Source: Gnetum montanum
Taxonomy: Eukaryota > Streptophyta > Gnetopsida > Gnetales > Gnetaceae
NCBI GenBank assembly: GCA_015680685.1
Contig: MNCI01004872.1
Coordinates: forward strand, 2,238,099-2,302,098
Reading direction: 5' to 3'
Length of the DNA: 64,000 bases
Each line of letters opens with the position of its first letter. Position 1 is the stretch's first letter. A program made the translations under genes and the position numbers. The notes under the pieces were generated by a model. It did no database searches. It saw only the letters and a list, made by a program, of their open reading frames with translations, and was not told the origin of the DNA. Positions 54,246 to 64,000 of the stretch are shown piece by piece.

Positions 54246-54680
54246 ATGTTGTTACAAATGCCAAAGTCTTTTTAAAAATTTATTTAAAGAGTGGTTATCT
54301 TCAAATAAGGATTAGACCTGGGGATGAGTGAAACATTTCTTTTAAAACTCTAGATGGATTGTATGAATCATTAGTAATACCATTTGGACTAATCAATTCT
54401 CTTGCCACATTTATGATGTTAATGAATGATGTATTGAGAGAGTTAATTGGACGTATTGCATTGTTTTCTTTGATGATATTCTTATTTATAGTTCCAATGA
54501 GGATGTGCATGTGTAGCTTTTGAGAAAAATATTTTCTGAGTTTCATAAGGCTTAATTGGTGGCAAATGTAAAGACATGCCACTTCATGAAGAAGAAAATT
54601 ATTTACTTTGGTCATGTCATCTCCAAAAAAGAAGTGAAAATTGAGCCTGGTAAGATCAAGACAATTAGAGATTAGCCTTC
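54246..54680 (+). pseudogene. Reverse transcriptase of chromovirus-like element (broken)
   Basis: Frames give KIYLKSGYLQIRIRPGDE, stop, NISFKTLDGLYESLVIPFGL, INSLATFMMLMNDVLRELIG, then FDDILIYSS-like sequence near 54470 and HVISKKEVKIEPGKIK-like near 54620. The first catalytic Asp (usual KIDLRSGYHQI) is Tyr in KIYLKSGY. Deletions and stops make it inactive. The N-terminal RT region is missing or unrecognisable. Confidence 0.68.
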
Positions 54681-54689
54681 ACTAAAGAA

Positions 54690-55270
54690 TGTTGGAGAGT
54701 GAGATCTTTCCATGGGCTAGCTAATTTCTATAGGAAATTCATTAGACATTTTAGTTCTATTTCATGGTTAATGCTTTCTTATTTGAAGAAGAATATAAAT
54801 TTTGTGTGGAGGGATGATCAAGAGAAATCATTCCAAGTGTTGAAGGCTAAAATTTGTAGTGGTTTAGTGATTTCCATTCTAAGGTTTATCAAGATTTTTA
54901 AAGTGGAGGTGAATGTAAGTGGACTTGTAGTTGAAGGTGTTTTATCATAGGAGTATAAGCCCATTTAATTTTTTTTTTTAAAAAAGCTAAAAGAGTCTAG
55001 GAAAAAGTATTATCTATGAAAAGGAATTGTATGCTATAATTTAGGCTATTAAACATTGGAAACATTATTTTTTAGAAAGTAAATTTTTACTTTTAATTGA
55101 TTACAAGACATTACAACTATGGAATTTACAAAAAAACTTAAGTGTGAAGCATATGATGTGGGTAGAGTAGTTATAAGTATTTCACTTTGTGCTAAAGAAT
55201 AGGAATAGAAAAAGTAAGGTGATATCAAATGCTCTCTATTGAATTTACATGGTGAGTCATTCATGTGCAC
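54690..55270 (+). pseudogene. RNase H region of chromovirus-like element (broken)
   Basis: The open run 54699-54950 reads RSFHGLANFYRKFIRHFSSI, KNINFVWRDDQEKSFQVLKA and FKVEVNVSGLVVEGVLS (usual FxVExDASGxGIGAVLSQ, Asp lost). It continues with EKELYAII, AIKHWKHYFLESKFLLLIDY and KTLQLWNLQK. Typical chromovirus tether plus RNase H. Broken by stops. Confidence 0.68.
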
Positions 55271-55299
55271 ACGTAGAGGGACTTAAGGCCTTTACTTAT

Positions 55300-56300
55300 T
55301 TGTATATAAGTTATGTAGATTTTGGTGGGATGTGAAAGGATCTCAATGTTTCATTACTTAGTAGAGGGGATACATGGAAGGACTGTCATATAAAGTAGAA
55401 CATTGTATTCAAGACTGACAAGATATGGATGCCTATTTGTGATTTTAGATCAAATATTTTACATGAGAAGCATACTTGTGATATGACTGAACACATGGGT
55501 AAGACCAAAACCTATGATATTATTATCAAAAGCTACTTTTGTATAGGTATGCATAATGAGGTGAATAAATTTATGAGATAGTGTTATAGTTTTTAAAGTT
55601 TAAAGAAGAAAAAGTTATTACTAGTTATTATTTAAATTTTCCCATTTCTAATGCTTCATGAGAAACTATTTCTATGGATTTTATGTGTGATGTTCCAAAA
55701 AATCAGTCTCGACATGATTCTATTTTTATTGTAGGGGATAGGTTTTCCAAGATGATATATTTTGTTTTTTTATAAATGAAGAAAAGATGCATCTCATGTT
55801 GCTCATTTATTTTTTGAGCATGTTAGATTGCATGGTATTTCTTTGAATATTATAAGGGATAGGAATGTAAGATTTACAAGTTATTTCTAGAGATGTTTTA
55901 ACAATTTTTAGGTACCAAGTTATCTTTTTTTAGATGTCTTTGTAAAGATCAACCAATTAGATGGGAAACTATTTTGACTCATGCTGAGTTTAGCTATAAA
56001 AATTCATGTCATTCCAACATAAGAAAGAGTTCATGCATGGTGAATTATGATTTTTCTCCTAATATGGTATATGAAATGATATTTGATTATTATGCTTATG
56101 TTAGTTTATATTTTATGCAGAATATGCACAACTTGCATAAGCAAGTGAAGATAAAGCAAAAGAAGTGGCTACTAGCAAGAATTTGGATAAAATGAAGGTG
56201 AAATTTAAAGTTGGTAATTTTTTTAGTTGCATTTGGGCTAGAAGAGATTGAAAATTATGAGATAATCCAAGCTCAAATTTAGGATAATTGAACCATTTCA
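55300..56300 (+). pseudogene. Integrase of chromovirus-like element (broken)
   Basis: Pieces include DMTEHMGKTK-like (zinc region, near 55480), SMDFMCDVPKNQSRHDSIFI-like and FSKMIYFV (core), DASHVAHLFFEHVRLHGISL and NIIRDRNVRFTSYF near 55785-55890. 55974-56195 gives MTHAEFSYKNSCHSNIRKSS. A C-terminal part LKFRIIEPFQIRAKLNDNA lies near 56270-56330. These match chromovirus integrase (RLHGxPxxIVSDRDxxFTSxFW, HAEFAYNxSxxxSTGxSP). No chromodomain was found before 56680. Confidence 0.65.
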
Positions 56301-56683
56301 AATAAGGGCCAAACTAAATGATAATGCATGTGAAAATAATCTTCCCAATAATTTATCTTTTCCTTATCTTTTAATATTTTAAATTTAACCCCATACCATT
56401 GAAGAAACTTGCATTAAACTTGAAGAATAACAAGAAGATTCTCTAGAGTGCAATTGAAGATGAAACTTTAAGAAAGTTTAGGAAACCATTTGTTCCACAA
56501 GCAAGATAGGTTGTTAGGATAAGAGGAAGGAAGAGGCATAAGTACCTAATTCATTAGAGTAATGAAGACCTTGAGAATGCAAGGTGAATTCATGAAAATA
56601 ATTTGGATATGTGGGGGCTTGATCCCATTCCAAATGTAAAGCCTCCTTGGATTTAAGTGTCTTTTTAAGGGGAAGGAAGACAA

Positions 56684-57526
56684 TGAAGACATCAACCCAT
56701 GTCTATGATGTAATCTATATTCTTAATGTCTCTAGGAGTTGTAGAGACCATGTGTCTATATTTGAATCTCTTTTTTGAGTCATTTGTATGATTTTTCATA
56801 GTTAGGTAGGTAACTACATGCTCACTGTGAATCATAGGAGGTTGCAATTTGCTACTGCGAGTTATAGTTTACTTGGTTTTTGAAGAGAAAAATCATGAAT
56901 AATTTCTAATCTTCAAGTAATTGTATGAATACTAAAAATGTAAGATATCACAGTCTCAGGATGTGAGTCATAGTTAAATCTAATCAAGTTGTAGCCCCAT
57001 TGCAATTAGGCTCTTATGAGGTCCTATGACTAGTAGACACATGTCGTTTGATAAAATATCAAAATTTTAAATGGTGTAAATTCCAAGATGGGAACAAATG
57101 GTTACTTAAATCTATAAAAGATCCAAATGGATTTCAAAGATATTTTCCTCTCTTAATGTTGTATTTGGACCTCTTATGAGAGAAAGAGTGTCTTAATTAT
57201 GAGGCTAATTATGATTGCTCACCTTGAGCATTATGATTAAGGATTGTCTTGGATCATGTTCCATATCCTTGTTATGTGTTCTTCTAGCATTGTTCCTTGA
57301 TTTTAGCATTAAATAAAAAATAGTTTCTTTCTTATTCATGCTTGGTTCTTTTTTAGATTCCATAATTATTAGTTTCAAAGGAAATTTTAATTAGCTAGTT
57401 GATGCTTAACCTAATATTATGATGAGGATGAAAGGTATGATGTTAGAATTTGTAGTCTTAATTCTTTTTAATATTGATGCTAGTCATTATTTTTTTTGAT
57501 TCATAGGTGGTTATTCATTTAGGTTT
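56684..57526 (+). repeat. 3' LTR of chromovirus-like element (right edge truncated or unclear)
   Basis: It aligns with the left LTR to about 57395. 57396-57526 does not align convincingly. Element Q starts at 57527. Confidence 0.55.
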
Positions 57527-58345
57527 TCATGAATCATGGATTGGCTGCATCAATTGGGCCCCATCGACGTAGTGTTTATTTTCACCTATAAATACATGCT
57601 CACCCATTGTGTTTATAGAATGTTTTGTTATAGTTGTATTGGAGCTCTTACAATGTTTTTTTTCCCAGAGTTAGAATATTTCTCAAGTGCTTGTAGTAGG
57701 AGTCATTGAGTGAATAGATCTTTATTCGAGCACTATTGTACCTAGGCATAGTAGTGTGTGTATCAATAAAGATGAGCTTTCTAATAAACCTTGCAACACT
57801 TTGGCTAGATTAAATATTTTCTTCATGCATTTAATATTTTCAGCAATTTTATTTAATGCTTTAAGTAATTAAATAATTAATTAGGCTAAATTAAGCTAAA
57901 CTAAGCTAGATTAAGTAGTGATTAATTAAGCACATAAGTATGATGCTTGGTAATCCTAGTATCACTTAACATTTGGTAATCCAACAACATTATATGTGTT
58001 TAGGATGTGTACGAAAAGTAGGACCAGATGCTTATGTTAGGATGAGTTAGATATTAGTTAGTTAGATTAAATTAGCAATTAAATTACTTCATTCCTTTCA
58101 TCCTTCATCTTAAGTACCCAACACATAAAACATAAAAATAATAGAAATCATATGTCTAGGTTACACTTAACCATATCTTTGCATATCACAAGTGTAACTA
58201 GAAAGAGACTGAATGACTATTAGGACAAGTTCACTTCCTAGAGACTAGTGTACTAAAAGACATAGAGTCCATTGAATATGACTAGATCGTGCATGAACAC
58301 TTAGTGATTTGTATGGTTGAATGTAGGGGTATTCACCACTCATCA
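57527..58345 (+). repeat. 5' LTR of element Q
   Basis: This is an 819-bp LTR starting TCATGAATCATGG (TG of the family changed to TC) and ending CACCACTCATCA. The U3 module GGGCCCCATCGACGTAGTG precedes TATAAATACATG near 57580. The target duplication cannot be tested without the right end. Confidence 0.82.
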
Positions 58346-58346
58346 T

Positions 58347-58364
58347 TGGTGTCATTTTTGGGGA
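58347..58364 (+). other. Primer-binding site of Q (degenerate, tRNA-Asp)
   Basis: TGGTGTCATTTTTGGGGA follows the LTR by one base. It is a decayed form of TGGCGCCGTTGCCGGGGA. Confidence 0.65.
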
Positions 58365-58502
58365 CTCTTTTTTTGTTTGAAATGTACGCTATCTAGGCAT
58401 AATGAAAATCATTAACATCGTTGGATGAACTCTAAGGTCAAAAATCATTCTAAAAATAAATATAATAATTAAAGCACACTGATATCTTATTCTAATAACA
58501 AA

Positions 58503-60300
58503 ATGTCTTCTTCTCACAAGTGTAATGATACTAAACTACCAGGGCCTTAAGAATGCAGGGTGGTATATACTTATCTAGATGAGTATGTGCCTAACTTCAC
58601 CTTCATCTTACATTAGAATAAAAAACTACTGTGATGAGATATGGAGGGTAACATTGTAATGCCTCAATTAATCTATGCCCGAGATGTTGCTCCAAACTCT
58701 TAGGAGGTTAGCCATCTAGGATCTTTAAGAAGAGTACATTGTACATGACCATGACTGCTGGGACTACCATTCCACTGAAACATAATGTAGGAGATATCGA
58801 CACTAGGAAAAGCACCATGAGGCTTTGAAGGGGAAATAGTTCACCAATCCCTTATTCCTACTTAACCAAAATGAAAATGAGAATCCTTCCTTTTGGGGTT
58901 CTCAACATGAAGATTCTTCACCCCTTAATATTGGTGATGGAGGCTTGAACCTAAAGCTGTAGTCCACTATCAACAATTTGGGTTTAGGCAAAAGTGGAAG
59001 TTAAAGTAGGGGATTTGGCAAGCATCAAGATGATAAGCAAACTAACAAACATGGCTATGACAAGTGTAGAGGAGGTGGCAGAAATCATGGTAGTGGCAAT
59101 CCTCCTCCCTCTTCACCCTCTTCACTAGCATCTTCTTCTTTCGCTTCTGGTTCTAATAGATGTTGCAGAAAGGATAATGATGATGAAGGTGAATAGTGGG
59201 AAAACAATGATAATTACAGAGATTGTCATGAATGAAGGGTTAGCAAAGGACATCATAGGCATCATCAAAACACTGATGATGATGAGCCTTTACTGACAAC
59301 TCAAATCATGATCAACACTGCAAAGGTCATAATAATTCCAACCAAGCATGTGAAAGACAGTTAGATCAAGTGACTTGACATGAACAATATCCATAGATTT
59401 GAGGGGGGATATCACTTTGATTTGCAAACACATCTTCAAGCCTTTCATGATGCGTGTGCCTTACAGAATATTGAAAATGATTGGTAGAAATTAAAGCTAT
59501 TCCCTAGAACACTCATTAAGAAAGCTGAAAACTGGCATCGATCCTTGGAGTCAGATCTATTTGTATGTGGAGTACAATGCTAGAGCTATTCAATGATAAG
59601 TACCAGAAGTACTCTTGAGTGTCTAATCTGAGAAGGTAGATCCAAGGATGGAAGCAAGAAACATATGAACCCTTGGATGCTGCCATAGGTAGATGCTATT
59701 CTCTCATACACTAATGCCTTAGCCATGATTATTCTCAATGGGAACAACTTTGATACATCATAGATGGACTCATATTAGAAATGAGAAGAACTCTTGGGGT
59801 TTATGCCCAAGTGAGACTATTAGAACTTAGAGCTCATTAGATCCTAAGGTTGATAGAGTAGGTAGCAAAAGAAGAAGGAGAACTAAGAAAATTGGAAAGT
59901 GTTGAGGAATATAATAGGGATCCTTCCATTGGAAAAAGGCAGGTTTGATTTTGTTACAACAAGGAGAAGTCCCCACTTGATGAGGTGGTGCAGTGAAAAA
60001 CCTTGCCAATCCAAAAATCTATTTTTGATATATTGGCCAAGGTTGATAAATTATGGGACTTTTTGGACAAAAAGTTCCAAATTGCTCTAAAAATCATAGA
60101 AGAATCAAGAGAGCATAATAGTAATCATAACCATAGGAGGCGAAAAGAAGCAAAATGTGCCTACTAAAGGGGTAAGGGTAAGGCTATGGTAGTAGAAGAG
60201 ATTATGGAGTCGATATCAGATGATGATGGTGGGTGTGACATTTGCCAATATGAACATCCCAATGGATGTTACCCTATCATCTCACACATGTAGTAGTATG
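58503..60300 (+). pseudogene. gag of element Q (broken)
   Basis: Start ATG 58503 (MSSSHKCNDTKLPGP). Pieces in family order: DEYVPNFTFILH, a Ser/Pro low-complexity part (59095-59160), HRHHQNTDDDEPLLT-like, MNNIHRFEGGYHFDL, KLFPRTLIKKAENWHRS, MLELFNDKYQKYS and DDDGGCDICQYEHPNGCYPI near 60215-60280. The last is the best-kept zinc-knuckle-like motif of this family: C-x2-C-x3-H-x3-C. Many stops. Confidence 0.72.
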
Positions 60301-60939
60301 GGATGTATGCACTGAATTCCAGACTGGTAAGAATGCAAGCACCTAGAAGATTACCTTATCCTTAAGGCAATCCAAGGTAGCTCCACCAACAATAATAATC
60401 TTATTATCTAAGTGGAGCTCCACAATAGTTGTATGAGTAGTACCAACAGTGGCAACACTCATAGTCATGGGGGATGCTACCACCAAAGCAGTAGTACTCT
60501 TATAGGTAGCTAGATCCATAGGGGTACTATGTTTAGCAACCAATGTCTCTGCATGACTCTTCTAGTCATGATTCTTTTTAGCTCCACTAGTACCCTCCAG
60601 AGTATTACAAAACTTATTCTTCATCTTCTAAAGGGGAAACCCCATATCCATATCATCCTTCTCATTCTTTAGCACATGCTCCTCCATTCTCAGCCCAATT
60701 ACCTCTTGCTCCATCTATGCAAGGTGAAATTACACCATAGCCACAACAACATTATGCTACTAGGGTTGTTAACTTATAGTTGGCTTTCCAGCTGAGTGGT
60801 TCGGAACCCAGATCCCAAAAATGATCATTTTTCTAACTCAACTGTCCTTCCAATTCCTCATAGACTAATGTGGTTGTCTACCCTGTTTCTCCATTATCCT
60901 CTAGATCAAATTCTTTTGAGAGCTCTTCAAAGAAAATAA

Positions 60940-61960
60940 CTCTTAAGATTTGCATTACATGTTAATCCATGCTATATCTGATTAGATCAAGGTTGGAAAC
61001 CTTCCTAGGAAAAGATCTAGAAGTTCTCTCATCTACTTGTAGATCACTAGACATGCACCATGCAAGGCTCTTCTTGATTCAAGTTCTAGTGTTAATCTAA
61101 TTTTCCATGACATGCATAAAGCATGGAATCTATTGCCTCTTAAGAAGAGTAATATTTGTCTAGAATTGATAGACTAGTTAATCATGGTTCCTTTGGAACT
61201 TATGGAGGACATTGTGACCATTGTTTGTGGGTGGTCCTATCCTACCAATTTTACAGTGATCAAGGTTAACAACTACAAGGGAGACTTCCGAATTATTATG
61301 AAAAGGCCATGATTCAACATTATTGATGCGTGAATGGACATAGGAGATCTCTTTTTGGAAATTTTCGAGGAGAATGAATTGGAAAGATCAAGAAGAAGAG
61401 AGTTCCATGCATTGTGTACAACAATACTGAGTGCAACTGTGTGTAGAAACTTTGATTTGTTAAGAGCACATATATCAAAGCATGCAAATAATATGTAGAT
61501 TAATTTAAAGTTCAAAGGTGCTTGTACATAGCAACCACAAAACAAGAGGGCATCCAGTGGCTAATAGTTGATCTTGGAAGTGACACACTTTGCATGGAAC
61601 CTATTGAGAGTCTAACATGTACCTATATTCAAAGCATGGATAAACTAGAGCAAGTTCATCACCAACTCTATGATAATGCAAATGATGATACTTATTAGAG
61701 AGAGTTGGAACTCTCTAAAAATTTTAAACAAGAGTCCTTAGAGCTGAAAACTCTACCTACCAGCATGGAGTATGTATTTTTGACAAATAGCAAGCCTGTA
61801 ATAATCAATGCCAATCTTTTTCTTGAATAAAAATAGATGTTGTTGAAGGTGGTAAACAAATGGCCAACAACCTTTACTTGGTCATATCCTAAACTTACAA
61901 GGATTGATCCTAAGATATGCTAGCATTGTATCTACATTGATCTGACCATGAAGCCAAAGA
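60940..61960 (+). pseudogene. Protease and linker of element Q (broken)
   Basis: ALLDSSSSVNLIFHDMHKAW near 61068-61127 corresponds to ALLDSGSGVN of A with Gly changed to Ser, as in M. It is followed by LLPLKKSNICLELID, a stop, VPLELMEDIVTIVCGWSYPT and NNYKGDFRIIMKRP. The linker LPTSMEYVFLTNSKPVIINA leads to RT. M and Q share the D-S-S change. Confidence 0.68.
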
Positions 61961-61975
61961 GGTAGTGGTAGTGGT

Positions 61976-62720
61976 GATTGAACCCCAAATTTAAGTAGCT
62001 CATTAAAGAGAAAATCATATTACTCCTTAAGGTAGGGTTTATCTATCTCATTGTAGAGAGTGAGTGGGTTAGTCCACTCGTGATTGTTCCAAAGAAAGTT
62101 GGTAAGTGGTAGGTCTGCATTAAATTCTAGGTACTAAATATGACAACATTCAAAGATCACTTTCCATTACCATTTGTAGATCAAGTGTTACACACTATAT
62201 CTAGGCATTTTTATTATAGTTTTTTGGATGGTTATAGTGGCTATAACCAAATCTAGATCATGCCAGAGGATCAGGCTAAAACAATATTCATGAGTTCCTA
62301 GGGGACTTTTGCATATCAAAATATGCCTGTTGGTTTGTGTAATGCTCCTCCTTTGAACACTTGGTCTTGAGCATTTTTTAGCAACATATTAGTTGTAGAG
62401 TGGAAGTCTTCATTGATGACTTCTCCACCTATGGTGCCACATTTCAACAAGCCTTGGATTACCTTAAGCAAGTTCTTAAAAGGTTTATGGAGATGAATCT
62501 TTAGCTCAATTTGCAGAAGTGCCATTTAATGGTCTAGGAGGGCATTGTATTGGGGCATAGAATATTTCAAGTAGGGATTGAGGTGGACTGTAAAAAGATA
62601 AGGGTCATCCAAGAAATAACTTGATAACTAGAAACCATTAAGGATGTTTAGTCATTCCTTGGTCATACTGGCTACTACCAGCGATTCATAGAAAATTTTT
62701 TAAGGTCATAAAATCATTGG
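61976..62720 (+). pseudogene. Reverse transcriptase of element Q (broken)
   Basis: LNPKFK, stop, LIKEKIILLLKVGFIYLIVE, SEWVSPLVIVPKKVGKW, NMTTFKDHFPLPFVDQVLHT, YYSFLDGYSGYNQI and TFAYQNMPVGLCNAP, then a short deletion, VFIDDFSTYGATF (62407-62445) and LGHTGYYQRFIENF. Both catalytic Asp residues of xxDD are present (FIDD). It is broken by several stops and a deletion of the ATFQR segment. Confidence 0.75.
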
Positions 62721-62799
62721 TTGAGTTTAAAAAGAAAGATGCTTCATTCATTTGAACCAAGGAATGCAAAAATGCATTCTAGAGCCTTGAGTAGAAGCT

Positions 62800-63215
62800 C
62801 ATAGAGACTCTAATTATATGAGTACTTGACTAGTCTAAACTATTTCATATCATGATAGATGCATAAAATTATGCCTTGGAAGCTATGCTTATGTAGTTGG
62901 ATGACAAGAAATATCCATATTACATCCACTGTGCAAGTTGAAGCATTATGGGTACATAGTTAAATTACACCACAATGAAGAAAGAACTAATGGTGATGGT
63001 GTATGCTCTAGAGAAGTTTAGGAACTATGTACTTGGATATAAAGTGTTTGTGCACATTGACCATAGTGCCATTTTCTTCCTCATGAACAAGCCAATGGTG
63101 AGTCCCTATGTCATACAGTGGCTAGTGATCTTGAAGGAATTCGATCTTACGATGATAGTTTGAAAAGGGACTGAGAATGTGATCACTAATTACTTGTCTT
63201 AGTTACAATGGGATA
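62800..63215 (+). pseudogene. RNase H of element Q (broken)
   Basis: FHIMIDA, stop or lost Ser, NYALEAML, YPYYIHCAS, then open 62975-63163: MKKELMVMVYALEKFRNYVL, VFVHIDHSAIFFLMNKPMVS. The Glu of EKEL is preceded by Lys instead of Glu (KKEL) but Glu itself remains. Ends near VITNYLS, where VVDHLSRL stands in A. Confidence 0.75.
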
Positions 63216-63339
63216 ATAAAGGATAGTCTACTCTCTGATCAATTTCCTAATGAAATCCTCTTTATAGGTGCAATAAATGAGCAAGTTCTTGTAGAACCAA
63301 AATGGCATGATGGCATCCTCACTTATCTTTTCACTCAAG

Positions 63340-64000
63340 ATATGCCACAAAATTTGAGCTATAGGAAGAAATAATAGTTTCTTCATTAGGCCAAATGCTT
63401 CATGAAAATCAATGAACATATTTACAAGGTGTGCACCAGTGGCCTAGTTCATTGGTATGTCCCTAATGTTGATCAACTACGTGTTCTCTAGGATACTCAT
63501 GAGGGTCCTTATAGGGGCCACTATGATAGAAGATGCACAACCATTAAGATCCTGATGGCAAGGTATTATTAGCCAACTATCTTTAGGGACACCCACTAAT
63601 TTATCCATTCTTGTGAACATTGCCAACGTGCTCAAATGGAGGGACCTCAATAATGGATCCAACCACTGGAATCTTGTGACATCTAGGACATTGACTTCAT
63701 CGGTCCCATCACACCCATGTTAAATGGAAAGGAATATATAATCATCACCATTGGTTACTACATAAAATGGGTAGAAGTAGTAGTTTTCATTGACTATACA
63801 TCATCTACTGCTACATGTTTTGTACAACAAAATGTTGTAAATAGGTTTAGGGCGCCATGTGCACTAATTTCTAACGATGGAACCCATTTCACAAGCATCA
63901 CTTTTCATAAGCTCACACAACACTTAGGGGTTGAACATAAAGTAACAACATCATATCACCTTGAAGCTAATGATTAAGTAGAGGTTACTAATAGGGAGAT
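63340..64000 (+). pseudogene. Integrase of element Q, cut by window end
   Basis: Pieces: INEHIYKVCTSGLVHWYVPN, DTHEGPYRGHYDRRCTTIKI (zinc region, Cys/Gly changes), SCEHCQRAQMEGPQ, DIDFIGPITPMLN (63690-63720) and the open run 63717-63977: IITIGYYIKWVEVVVFIDYT, VQQNVVNRFRAPCALISNDG and LGVEHKVTTSYHLEAND. The first core Asp (VDYLTKW in A) is Gly in GYYIKW. It continues beyond 64000 (AEVTNREI-like). Confidence 0.75.

Larger units (their letters stand above)
50732..57526 (+). mobile_element. Decayed chromovirus-like Ty3/gypsy element
   Basis: Repeated ends at 50732 (TGAGGACTAGGACACATGGA) and 56684 (TGAAGACATCAACCCATG) share long patches such as TTTTTATGATTTTTCATGG, so these are LTRs. Between them lie gag, protease, RT, RNase H and integrase on the plus strand, all broken. 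The RT reading RPGDE...FKTLDGLYESLVIPFGL and the RSFHGLANFYRKFIRHFS stretch are typical of chromoviruses (plant Ty3/gypsy with RIRPGDEWKTAF). No chromodomain is visible. AAGGGGAAGGAAG before 56684 is a good polypurine tract. The right LTR runs into element Q. Confidence 0.75.
57527..64000 (+). mobile_element. Element Q: Athila/Tat-like retrotransposon, 3' part outside window
   Basis: 5' LTR 57527-58345, primer site 58347-58364, gag, protease, RT, RNase H and integrase on the plus strand, cut by the window end within the integrase core. Many stops. It belongs to the same subfamily as M by its U3 module (CATCAATTGGGCCCCATCGA). The RT active site reads FIDD. Because the 3' half is missing I cannot say whether it has the M accessory ORF. 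Confidence 0.87.

Noticed and set aside
56270-56680. Chromodomain at the end of the chromovirus-like integrase
   Set aside because: The translated frames after KFRIIEPFQIRAKLND show no aromatic-cage motif; the region is too decayed to claim one.

Overview
This window is intergenic nuclear DNA of a land plant, probably a large, repeat-rich seed-plant genome. I cannot name the species. I found no intact host gene, rRNA, functional tRNA or CRISPR array. Almost every readable stretch is a retrotransposon or a remnant of one. The evidence is plant-type Ty3/gypsy elements primed by tRNA-Asp (Athila/Tat-like), a Ty1/copia element primed by initiator tRNA-Met, a chromovirus-like gypsy element, RTE-type non-LTR fragments and tRNA-derived SINEs. 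Most coding regions carry stops and frameshifts, many of them at CAA, CAG, CGA or TGG codons as expected from 5-methylcytosine deamination, so the copies are old.

Layout, left to right. 1-463 is a partial Athila/Tat-like LTR on the minus strand, beside a cluster of SINE copies (464-965). 965-2006 is anonymous. 2007-25169 is element M, a minus-strand Athila/Tat-like element of about 13.1 kb, split in its reverse transcriptase by element P (10138-20216, plus strand, target duplication CATCT). M uniquely carries a long decayed ORF between integrase and 3' LTR (about 3.16-6.0 kb). 25250-27545 holds RTE pieces and SINEs. 27541-29140 holds two tandem copies of a unit of about 385 bp, the second split by a solo LTR (28099-28974) that contains a 425-base assembly gap.

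About 29.17-49.82 kb is one minus-strand copia element, C, broken by three insertions. The first is a 573-bp LTR-like element, L, in its RT (target duplication TTATC); L is itself split by element A (31287-41183, plus strand, the best-preserved gypsy copy, target duplication CCTAT). The second is a 3.0-kb insert, I, in the protease region (43261-46268). The third is a 1,076-bp solo LTR, S (48670-49745, target duplication TAAAA), inside the copia LTR. About 50.73-57.5 kb is a decayed chromovirus-like element with an RTE fragment in its 5' LTR. 57527-64000 is element Q, another plus-strand Athila/Tat-like copy that runs out of the window.

How the parts would have worked: in A, P, M and Q the order is LTR, tRNA-Asp primer site, gag, protease, reverse transcriptase, RNase H, integrase, a 3' noncoding block of about 2 kb, a short G-rich polypurine tract, and LTR. 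The most unusual observations are noncoding. Two stem-loops recur at matching places in the 3' block of A, P and M; one has compensating stem changes and is triplicated in P. Blocks of short palindromes lie directly upstream of the LTR TATA box and differ between subfamilies whose remaining LTR sequence aligns. I did not find a new defence, toxin or metabolic system.
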